DNA from: Mucilaginibacter roseus
GTDB taxonomy: Bacteria; Bacteroidota; Bacteroidia; Sphingobacteriales; Sphingobacteriaceae
NCBI RefSeq assembly: GCF_021215455.1
Contig: NZ_JAJPWV010000002.1
Coordinates: forward strand, 124,001-188,000
Length of the DNA stretch: 64,000 bases
Direction of reading: 5' to 3'
Under the pieces are notes generated by a model. The model searched no databases. It was given only the letters and a program-made list of their open reading frames with translations, and had not been told where the DNA came from. The position numbers were made by a program, and so were the translations under genes. Positions 34,916-41,596 of this stretch are shown here, in pieces; the first letter of the stretch is position 1, and each line of letters opens with the position of its first letter.

Positions 34916-35926
34916 ATGTTATCGCGTCGAAATTTTATTAAAATATCATCTGCAAGCGCTGCTTGCGCAACAATATCAACAAGCCTGGCTAACCCTTTAA
35001 AAGCTGCAGCGCCAAAACTGCCCGTAGTAATATCAACCTGGGATTTTGGCATTGCCGCCAATAAAGAGGCCTGGACCATTTTAGGCAAGGGCGGCCGCGC
35101 GCTGGATGCCGTTGAAGCAGGTGTAAAAATACCTGAAGCCGACCTGAATAACCATACCGTTGGCCGCGCCGGCTATCCTGACCGCGACGGACACGTTACC
35201 CTTGATGCCTGCATTATGGACGAAAAGGGCAATTGCGGCTCGGTTGCTGCCATGGAGTACATTGCGCACCCCATAGAAGTAGCACGCATGGTGATGGAAA
35301 AAACCCCGCACGTAATGCTGGTTGGCGAAGGCGCTACCCAATTCGCCGTTGAGCAAGGCTTAAAAAGAGAAAAACTACTCACGCCTGAATCAGAAAAAGA
35401 ATGGAAAAAATGGCTTGAAACTAAACAGTACAAGCCGGTGATGAATATAGAGAACAGCCAGAAACCCGGCAACCAATATAATCATGATACAATTGGCATG
35501 TTGGCTATTGACGCTAAAGGCAATATATCCGGCGCGTGCACCACCAGCGGTATGGCCTTTAAAATGCACGGCCGTGTGGGCGACAGCCCGATAATTGGTG
35601 CCGGGCTTTATGTTGATAATGAGGTTGGTGGCGCTACTTCAACCGGTGTTGGTGAGGAAGTGATCCGCAACGTAGGCAGCTTTTTAGTAGTAGAACTGAT
35701 GCGCCAAGGTTACACGCCCGAAGCAGCCTGTAAAGAGGCAGTTATGCGCATCGTAAAAAAGAAACCCGATACCGCTAAAGAGATACAGGTGGGCTTTTTA
35801 GCCATCAACAAAAAAGGTGAATACGGCGCCTATGCCCTGCAGGACGGGTTCAGCTATGCCGTTTGCGACAGCGAGAAGCAGGACCGCTTGATAAAAGGTA
35901 AGTTTTACTACAAAAGCAATAAATAA
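34916..35926 (+). CDS. Exported N(4)-(beta-N-acetylglucosaminyl)-L-asparaginase (glycosylasparaginase), Ntn hydrolase
   Basis: Cleaves the GlcNAc-Asn bond of glycopeptides. The precursor self-cleaves before a catalytic threonine; here the site is QYNHD-TIGMLAID with Thr192. A twin-arginine-like signal MLSRRNFIKISSAS starts the protein. The alpha subunit has GRALDAVEAGV, HTVGRAGYPDRDG and LDACIMDEKGNCGSVAAM; the beta subunit has GACTTSGMAFKMHGRVGDSP and GAGLYVDNEVGGATSTGVGEE. The length of 336 residues is normal. A TAACTTTG box lies 29 bp before the ATG. It is followed by cutC after 46 bp. Confidence 0.92.
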   Translation: MLSRRNFIKISSASAACATISTSLANPLKAAAPKLPVVISTWDFGIAANKEAWTILGKGGRALDAVEAGVKIPEADLNNHTVGRAGYPDRDGHVTLDACIMDEKGNCGSVAAMEYIAHPIEVARMVMEKTPHVMLVGEGATQFAVEQGLKREKLLTPESEKEWKKWLETKQYKPVMNIENSQKPGNQYNHDTIGMLAIDAKGNISGACTTSGMAFKMHGRVGDSPIIGAGLYVDNEVGGATSTGVGEEVIRNVGSFLVVELMRQGYTPEAACKEAVMRIVKKKPDTAKEIQVGFLAINKKGEYGAYALQDGFSYAVCDSEKQDRLIKGKFYYKSNK

Positions 35927-35972
35927 TATATAATATATTTATTGTTAACTTTATAGCTTAGTAAAATCCTGA

Positions 35973-36719
35973 ATGGTATCACTTGAGGTTTGTGCCAACT
36001 CCGTGGTTTCGGCAGTGGCGGCACAGGAAGGCGGCGCAACGCGTGTTGAACTGTGCGATAATTTAAGCGACGGCGGTACTACGCCATCAGCCGGGCAAAT
36101 ACAGCTTGCCCGCAAACTGCTCCATATAAAAATATATGTGCTGATACGGCCACGTGGCGGCGACTTTCTGTATAATGATGTAGAATTCGAGATCATGAAA
36201 GCAGAAATACGGCATTGCATTGAAGCAGGATGCGATGGCGTAGTAATTGGTATGCTTACCCCTGAAGGGCGTGTAGACAAGCCCCGCTGTAAAGAGTTGG
36301 TGGATATCGCCAAACAATGGGGCTTGGGTGTTACCTTTCACCGCGCGATTGATATGTCGGCAGATATTTACCAGGCGCTTGAAGATATTGTTGAAATAGG
36401 CTGTGAGCGTGTGCTTACCTCAGGCGGTAAAACTACGGCGATTGAGGGCGCCAGTGTAATTGCCAGCCTGGTGCAGCAATCCGCCGGGCGTATAAGCATT
36501 ATGCCGGGTTGTGGTGTCGACGAAAATAACGTGAACGACATTGTGCGCTTTACCGGCGCTAAAGAAGTACACTCCACCGCGAAAACACGCGTTAGCAGCC
36601 AAATGCTTTACCGCAACGACCATATACTGATGGGCGGCGCCGATGTGGATGAGTATAGTGTGATTGTAACTAATGCTGAAAGAGTGAGAACCATTCTCAC
36701 CGCCGCAAATAATCTTTAG
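35973..36719 (+). CDS. cutC: CutC family TIM-barrel protein
   Basis: Cytoplasmic TIM-barrel protein named for copper homeostasis, though its true activity is uncertain. The N-terminus SLEVCANSVVSAVAAQEGGA, then RVELCDNLSDGGTTPSAG, MIKA-type helix IMKAEIRHCIEAGCDGVVIG, VTFHRAIDMSAD and RVLTSGGKTTAIEG are all hallmark CutC segments. The length of 248 residues is normal. A TAACTTTA element 24 bp before the ATG may be a promoter. It is co-directional with glycosylasparaginase and the A/T-rich orphan gene; no copper pumps are near. Confidence 0.92.
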   Translation: MVSLEVCANSVVSAVAAQEGGATRVELCDNLSDGGTTPSAGQIQLARKLLHIKIYVLIRPRGGDFLYNDVEFEIMKAEIRHCIEAGCDGVVIGMLTPEGRVDKPRCKELVDIAKQWGLGVTFHRAIDMSADIYQALEDIVEIGCERVLTSGGKTTAIEGASVIASLVQQSAGRISIMPGCGVDENNVNDIVRFTGAKEVHSTAKTRVSSQMLYRNDHILMGGADVDEYSVIVTNAERVRTILTAANNL

Positions 36720-36737
36720 GAATATTAACTTATCACG

Positions 36738-37379
36738 ATGATAAAAAGATTATGGCTAAAAATTGCTAAATTTATACCCAAAGGAAACAATCCCGTTTTT
36801 AAATTTATCGCTAAGCATTTTGCCTCTATACTGACTGTAGCTACTGGTTATTGTTATTTAAATGCCTATTGGTATTGGCACGAATATTTCCATTATTTTA
36901 AAATTTCTGGAGAAAATTGCTCAATAAATCTTCAGGAAATTATGCTTATAATTCCTACAGTATTTGAAAAGTTAACTATTCAGATGATTATAACAATTTT
37001 ATTATTGTTATACATATATCATTGGAAGTATCAAATTAGATGGCTGCTCGCGTGTTCGTTGCTACTGTTTTCATTGACACATTTCTATACATCTATAACC
37101 AAGCTTGGTAAAAGAGACGCTTTTAACCACCAAGGGTTTTGGACCATGCAAAACAGTCCTCAACTTATAATTATAAAAAAGATTAACAACTATTATATAT
37201 GCAAAAAGGTAAATCTAAAAGAAAAGACTTTCAGTGATAGTGTGTACATGATAAGCACAGATGAGATCCAAACAAAAGTTTTAGTGTACTCCAAAACGGG
37301 ACAATTATTTCCTGAAAAGAAACAAATAGCCTTCAATAAAAAGCATAAACACCCAACAACTAATACTCCAGTGGAATAA
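36738..37379 (+). CDS. A/T-rich orphan membrane protein
   Basis: Unrecognised 213-residue protein. Three hydrophobic segments are visible (about 28-45, 66-90 and 97-114), followed by a soluble Lys-rich tail of 95 residues ending KKHKHPTTNTPVE. Codons are strikingly A/T-rich (AAA, ATT, TTA, AAT) compared with cutC before it and mntH after it, which suggests recent acquisition or relaxed selection. The end overlaps the convergent lrp gene by 20 bp. The frame is intact and starts 18 bp after cutC. No function is assigned. Confidence 0.65.
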   Translation: MIKRLWLKIAKFIPKGNNPVFKFIAKHFASILTVATGYCYLNAYWYWHEYFHYFKISGENCSINLQEIMLIIPTVFEKLTIQMIITILLLLYIYHWKYQIRWLLACSLLLFSLTHFYTSITKLGKRDAFNHQGFWTMQNSPQLIIIKKINNYYICKKVNLKEKTFSDSVYMISTDEIQTKVLVYSKTGQLFPEKKQIAFNKKHKHPTTNTPVE

Positions 37380-37830
37380 TCGGCTCCTTTTTATTGGTGG
37401 ACATGATCATCATGGTGTGGAATGTTTTTACCACGCCAATGCGGCTTATTTTCTCCATAATCAATTGCTCGTACGATTTGATGTCGCGCACGTAAACTTT
37501 CAGCAAAAAGTCGCATTGGCCGGTTACGTGGTGGCACTCGGTCACCTCTTTTATGTTCTTGATCTCTTCTAAAAACACCTGGATGGTATTGCTTTTATGA
37601 AAATCAAGCGATACCTGTATAAAGGTTTTTATACCCAGGCCGAGCTTTTCCTCATCAACCAGGGCGTGATAGCTTTTGATGTAGTGCGAGTTTTCGAGCT
37701 TACGCACACGCTCCAGCGTAGGTGCCGGTGAAAGTCCAATCTCGTTAGAGAGCTGCAGGTTAGTAATCCTTCCGTTCTCTTGTAATATCTTTAAAATTTG
37801 CAGATCTATTTTATCTAATTCGGCGGCCAT
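37360..37830 (-). CDS. Lrp/AsnC family transcriptional regulator
   Basis: Feast/famine regulator. The N-terminal helix-turn-helix (LDKIDLQILKILQENGRITN then LSNEIGLSPAPTLERVRKLE) is followed by the ligand-binding RAM domain with VTECHHVTGQCDFLLKVYVRD and a C-terminal FHTMMIMSTNKKEP. The length of 156 residues is standard. It is divergent from the Nramp-UspA gene across a 198-bp gap full of palindromes, so it may control itself and that gene. A TATATTTG box ends 7 nt before the ATG. Its 3' end overlaps the orphan gene. Confidence 0.93.
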   Translation of the reverse strand: MAAELDKIDLQILKILQENGRITNLQLSNEIGLSPAPTLERVRKLENSHYIKSYHALVDEEKLGLGIKTFIQVSLDFHKSNTIQVFLEEIKNIKEVTECHHVTGQCDFLLKVYVRDIKSYEQLIMEKISRIGVVKTFHTMMIMSTNKKEPIIPLEY

Positions 37831-37837
37831 GGTGGTA

Positions 37838-37845
37838 CAAATATA
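37838..37845 (-). promoter_or_regulatory. -7 promoter box of the Lrp gene
   Basis: TATATTTG on the minus strand ends 7 nt before the start codon, giving a leaderless or near-leaderless transcript. A 12-bp-arm palindrome lies immediately upstream. Confidence 0.5.
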
Positions 37846-37848
37846 TAC

Positions 37849-37880
37849 TATAAAAATATTAGCGAAATAATATTTTTATA
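37849..37880. promoter_or_regulatory. 12-bp-arm inverted repeat at the Lrp promoter
   Basis: TATAAAAATATT and AATATTTTTATA are perfect complements separated by 8 bp. The repeat covers the region just upstream of the Lrp -7 box, a position suited to autoregulation. Confidence 0.5.
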
Positions 37881-37896
37881 AGGTGCAGTCTTTCAA

Positions 37897-37961
37897 AAGT
37901 ATATTTCATGCAATTATTAGTCTTATCTAATTTTTTTAATTAGATTTGAGAAAATATACTT
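37897..37961. promoter_or_regulatory. Nested inverted repeats upstream of the Nramp-UspA gene
   Basis: The outer arms AAGTATATTT (37897-37906) and AAATATACTT (37952-37961) enclose an inner palindrome ATCTAATT-ttttt-AATTAGAT (37925-37945). All arms match perfectly. The set lies 68-132 bp before the transporter start. Confidence 0.5.
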
Positions 37962-38028
37962 ATTAAAAACATCAGCTTTTGTTTAACGTTTACAAAAGCA
38001 AAAAAGATACGGGAGCCACAAAATAAAT

Positions 38029-39933
38029 ATGGATGCCAGGCACAGTGAGTCATTAAGCAACGTACACGGAACGGTAAACACTGAACATCGCACAGGCTGG
38101 CGAAAGATATTCGCATTTTTAGGCCCCGCCTACCTGGTAAGCGTTGGCTATATGGATCCGGGCAACTGGGCAACCGATATTGCCGGCGGCAGCGCCTTTG
38201 GGTACCGGCTAATCTGGGTATTACTCGCATCAAACCTGATCGCCCTGCTGCTGCAATCATTAAGCGCGCGTTTAGGTATTGTACGCGGGCTCGATCTGGC
38301 GCAGGCCTCAAAAAATGCGTACCCCCGCTTTGTTAACTTTTGCCTGTACATACTGGCGCAAATTGCCATTATAGCTTGTGACCTGGCCGAGATCATCGGT
38401 ATGGCCATCGGGCTGAACCTGCTGTTTGATTTGCCAATGATATGGGGCGTATTGCTTACCATTACCGATACTGTGCTGCTGCTCTTCCTGATGAACAAAG
38501 GCATGCGCAAGCTCGAAGCATTTATTGTATCCATGATATCTGTTATCGGGCTGGCCTTTTTAACTGAAATGTTCATCGTTAAGCCTGATGTAGTAGAGAT
38601 AGCCAAAGGGTTTATCCCCAACAACCTGTTTAAAAATGATGAGGTAAGCCATAAAATGCTTTACATCGCCATAGGTATTATTGGCGCTACGGTAATGCCG
38701 CATAATTTGTACCTGCACTCGTCGTTAGTGCAAACACGCAAGATAAACCGTACTAAAGAAGGTATTAAAGCATCGCTAAAATTCAACATGTTTGATACGG
38801 TGATAGCGCTTAACCTTGCCTTTTTAGTGAATGCCGCCATACTGATACTTGCCGCCGGTGCTTTTTTTAAAAATGGTTATTTTGAGGTTGCCGAAATTCA
38901 GGATGCCTACAAACTACTCGAAAATATTTTCGGGAAGATAGCGCCTGTGCTATTTGCCGTAGCGTTAATAGCATCCGGACAAAGCTCTACTGTTACCGGC
39001 ACCCTGGCCGGGCAGATCATTATGGAAGGCCATATTAACCTGCGTATTGCCCCCTGGATGCGCAGGCTGCTCACCCGTTTGCTGGCCATTTTGCCTGCCG
39101 TTTTTACCATTTTATATTTTGGAGAGAACGCCTTAAGCGATCTGCTGATATTGAGCCAGGTGGTCTTGAGTTTGCAATTAGGCTTCGCTATTATTCCGCT
39201 GATACATTTTACATCTGACAAAACCAAAATGCAGGGCTTTGCTATTGGGCCGCTCGCAAAAATAGCGGCCTGGATAAGCGCCGTGTTGATTGTAGGCCTC
39301 AATGTTAAGCTGGTTATTGACCAGGTTAACGATTGGATAAGCGGCTACCCTGATGCCCGCATAGAAATATACGCTATTGTTGTGCCGCTGATTGTCGGCG
39401 TAGGCGTTTTGCTGTTGTATGTTTTTATGAGGCCATTATTATTCAAGCTGAAGGAAAGGCCTGCCCGTGTACCACATGGTGAAGCCACCGCCATTGGCGA
39501 TATCAGTCCCATAGTTTACAACAACATTGCCATTACCATTGACTTTAGCGCTAATGACCGCGACTCCATACGCCATGCCATTATGCAGGGCGGTAAGGAT
39601 GCAGCTTATACCCTGATCCACGTGGTTGAAACTGCCGCCGCCCGCTATCACGAAACCGAGGTAATGGACCGCGAAACGCAAAGCGATGTAAAAAACCTGG
39701 ACCTGTACATTGATGACCTGCAACGAATGGGATATAACGCCCGCGGATATATTGGCTACGGTATACCCGCCAAGGCTATCGCTAAAATTGTGAACGATGA
39801 GGGTATCGACTTTATGGTGATGGGATCGCATGGGCACCGGGTACTTAAGGATCTGATTTTTGGCACCACCGTAAATACGGTTCGGCACATGGTGAACGTT
39901 CCGGTATTGGTTGTTAAGCCTCAAGCAAAATAA
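38029..39933 (+). CDS. Nramp-family divalent metal transporter fused to a UspA domain
   Basis: Proton-coupled Mn(II)/Fe(II) importer with a cytosolic stress-protein domain. The Nramp part (residues about 25-480) has the metal-site motif DPGN (43-46) in the first helix, the MPHNLYLHSSLV motif in the sixth, and about 11 helices. Residues about 497-632 form a universal-stress domain with the ATP motif G-x2-G-x9-G-T (Gly599, Gly602, Gly612, Thr613), so nucleotide binding looks intact. Normal MntH is about 410-450 residues; the fusion gives 634. The nucleotide domain could gate transport (inference). Confidence 0.92.
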   Translation: MDARHSESLSNVHGTVNTEHRTGWRKIFAFLGPAYLVSVGYMDPGNWATDIAGGSAFGYRLIWVLLASNLIALLLQSLSARLGIVRGLDLAQASKNAYPRFVNFCLYILAQIAIIACDLAEIIGMAIGLNLLFDLPMIWGVLLTITDTVLLLFLMNKGMRKLEAFIVSMISVIGLAFLTEMFIVKPDVVEIAKGFIPNNLFKNDEVSHKMLYIAIGIIGATVMPHNLYLHSSLVQTRKINRTKEGIKASLKFNMFDTVIALNLAFLVNAAILILAAGAFFKNGYFEVAEIQDAYKLLENIFGKIAPVLFAVALIASGQSSTVTGTLAGQIIMEGHINLRIAPWMRRLLTRLLAILPAVFTILYFGENALSDLLILSQVVLSLQLGFAIIPLIHFTSDKTKMQGFAIGPLAKIAAWISAVLIVGLNVKLVIDQVNDWISGYPDARIEIYAIVVPLIVGVGVLLLYVFMRPLLFKLKERPARVPHGEATAIGDISPIVYNNIAITIDFSANDRDSIRHAIMQGGKDAAYTLIHVVETAAARYHETEVMDRETQSDVKNLDLYIDDLQRMGYNARGYIGYGIPAKAIAKIVNDEGIDFMVMGSHGHRVLKDLIFGTTVNTVRHMVNVPVLVVKPQAK

Positions 39934-39959
39934 TTTGCATATTTGCAAACGTTTAGGAT

Positions 39960-40412
39960 ATGAGTCAGGATAACATCTACATAAAAAACAAAAAAGCCTA
40001 CTTTGAATACCACGTACTGGATAAGTATGTTGCCGGTATTCAACTGCTGGGTACCGAAATAAAATCAATACGCCAAGGCAAGGCTAATATAAACGATGCC
40101 TTTTGCAGCTTTATTAACGGACAGCTTTATGTGCGTAACCTGCATATATCGGAGTATTCATTCGGCTCGTTTTACAACCACGAGGCCAAGCGCGACCGTG
40201 TGCTACTGCTCAATAAAAAGGAGTTGAAAAAACTGCTTACCAAAGGTGAGGAAAAGGGCTTTACTATTGTTCCGCTGGCATTGTTTATCAGCGAACGAGG
40301 CTTCGCCAAACTGGAAATAGCTCTGGCACAAGGCAAAAAAGACTTTGACAAACGCGAGACCATGAAAGAACGCGACAGCAAACGCGAGCTGGACAGGGTG
40401 ATGAAGAGTTAA
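39960..40412 (+). CDS. smpB: SsrA-binding protein SmpB
   Basis: Partner of tmRNA in rescuing stalled ribosomes. The sequence follows the SmpB pattern: IYIKNKKAYFEYHVLDKYVAG, LLGTEIKSIRQGKANINDAF, HISEYSFGSFYNHEAKRDR, LLLNKKELKKLL and the basic C-terminal tail after GKKDFDKRET. The length of 150 residues is normal. It lies 26 bp after the transporter gene, with a near-consensus CATATTTG box in the gap. No tmRNA gene is visible in the window. It converges with pcm across a pair of G/C hairpins. Confidence 0.95.
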   Translation: MSQDNIYIKNKKAYFEYHVLDKYVAGIQLLGTEIKSIRQGKANINDAFCSFINGQLYVRNLHISEYSFGSFYNHEAKRDRVLLLNKKELKKLLTKGEEKGFTIVPLALFISERGFAKLEIALAQGKKDFDKRETMKERDSKRELDRVMKS

Positions 40413-40421
40413 CCCCTTCCG

Positions 40422-40475
40422 TCCCCTAAAGGGGAAACCTAATAATCATTTGCAATACAAACTCCCCTTCAGGGG
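40422..40475. repeat. Pair of CCCCT/AGGGG hairpins between smpB and pcm
   Basis: TCCCCT-aa-AGGGGA (40422-40435) and CCCCT-tc-AGGGG (40464-40475) lie in the 70-bp convergent gap. They are short stems without T runs and may be transcript ends or copies of a dispersed repeat. Confidence 0.5.
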
Positions 40476-40482
40476 TTGGGGG

Positions 40483-41139
40483 CTACCACGCCTTATCCCC
40501 CACCAGTGGTACAAACCTAAAGGTATCTAACACTACTTTTTCGTAATCGTGCTCACCGACTTTCAATATGGTAACCATTTGCTGGGAGTTTTCATCGCCA
40601 ACGGGGATAACTAAGATGCCGCCTATTTTAAGTTGTTGCAGTAATACGTCGGGTACAGTAGGCGCACCGGCCGTTACAATGATCTTATCATACGGTGCAT
40701 GCTTAGGGATGCCCTTTGAGCCATCGCCTAAAAAAAAGTGAGGCTTGTACCCTAAACGGGTAAGGCCGTCAACCGTACGCTCATACAAAGCGGGCTGGCG
40801 TTCAATAGTATAAACTTTAGCGCCAAGTTTTAGTAATATACAGGTTTGATAACCGCTGCCGGTGCCTATCTCCAACACCTTATCGCCTTTGTTTATATGC
40901 AACAGTTGGCTTTGGTACGCCACGGTATACGGCTGCGATATGGTTTGCCCCTCACCTATCGGGAAGGCGATATCCTTATAAGCCTGGTTCCAGAAGGTTT
41001 CATCAAAAAAGAAATGCCGCGGAACCTCCCAGATGGCATTCAGTACATTTTCGTCTTCAATGCCTTTCTTTCTCAATAGTTCTACCAGCCGCTTGCGCGC
41101 TCCTTTTTCACGATAGTTATCAATACTCTTGTAGGCCAT
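40483..41139 (-). CDS. pcm: Protein-L-isoaspartate O-methyltransferase
   Basis: SAM-dependent repair enzyme for isoaspartyl residues in aged proteins. The N-terminal segment RKRLVELLRKKGIEDENVL is followed by VPRHFFFDETFWNQAY, GEGQTISQPYTVAYQSQLL, the SAM motif VLEIGTGSGYQTCILLKLG and KIIVTAGAPTVPDVLLQQL, all PCMT hallmarks. The length of 218 residues is normal. A TAACTTTG box ends 7 nt before the start codon. Interestingly, another enzyme acting on modified Asn, glycosylasparaginase, is 5 kb away, but nothing links them. Confidence 0.94.
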   Translation of the reverse strand: MAYKSIDNYREKGARKRLVELLRKKGIEDENVLNAIWEVPRHFFFDETFWNQAYKDIAFPIGEGQTISQPYTVAYQSQLLHINKGDKVLEIGTGSGYQTCILLKLGAKVYTIERQPALYERTVDGLTRLGYKPHFFLGDGSKGIPKHAPYDKIIVTAGAPTVPDVLLQQLKIGGILVIPVGDENSQQMVTILKVGEHDYEKVVLDTFRFVPLVGDKAW

Positions 41140-41146
41140 TTGCTGC

Positions 41147-41154
41147 CAAAGTTA
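41147..41154 (-). promoter_or_regulatory. -7 promoter box of pcm
   Basis: TAACTTTG on the minus strand is a full TAnnTTTG match and ends 7 nt before the start codon. Confidence 0.55.
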
Positions 41155-41268
41155 GCTAAAATTACGGGCTTACCGAGGCGAAAGCCTTGCCACAGCCCAA
41201 GGTTTAATTTATCTGTTTGTGTAGCATCTTATTAAAATTGTACGTAGCGGCAATTAAACACCAATAGC

Positions 41269-41595
41269 ATGAGAATAGGTATCCAACCCGGCATTATATT
41301 GATTGCGCTCTTCGTTACCCTGACAAGCGCTTTTATGGCCTGCAAAAAAGACAAAAACGAAAAACTGGCCGAAGGCATTGTGCTTAACACGGGCTCGCCT
41401 GCGGCAGATGGCTGCGGATGGCTGATACTGATGAATAATACCATGTACAGCCCTGATAACCTGCCCGCAAGTTTTATGCAGGATAGTTTGCGGGTGAAAG
41501 TAAACTACAATAATTTAAGCACGAGGTTCAGTTGCGGCATGGTGGCCACTAACGGCTTTCCGCAGATACACATCACCAATATCAGTAAAAAATAG
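41269..41595 (+). CDS. Small lipoprotein of unknown function
   Basis: Exported 108-residue protein. The hydrophobic N-terminus with lipobox (TSAFMA-C, Cys25) is followed by KKDKNEK and a mature part with two cysteines (Cys in DGCGWLI and in RFSCGMV) that could form a disulfide. The segment CGWLILMNNTMYSPDNLP looks like a single beta-sandwich domain common in Bacteroidota lipoproteins, but I do not recognise a family. The stop is 1 bp from that of the convergent priA. The gap to pcm holds a small hairpin region. Confidence 0.7.
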   Translation: MRIGIQPGIILIALFVTLTSAFMACKKDKNEKLAEGIVLNTGSPAADGCGWLILMNNTMYSPDNLPASFMQDSLRVKVNYNNLSTRFSCGMVATNGFPQIHITNISKK

Positions 41596-41596
41596 C

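Noticed and set aside
37940..38311. Minus-strand open frame of 123 codons over the start of the Nramp-UspA gene
   Set aside because: It is antisense to a clear Nramp start, has an Arg/Pro-rich composition with no family signature, and would cover the palindromic promoter region.
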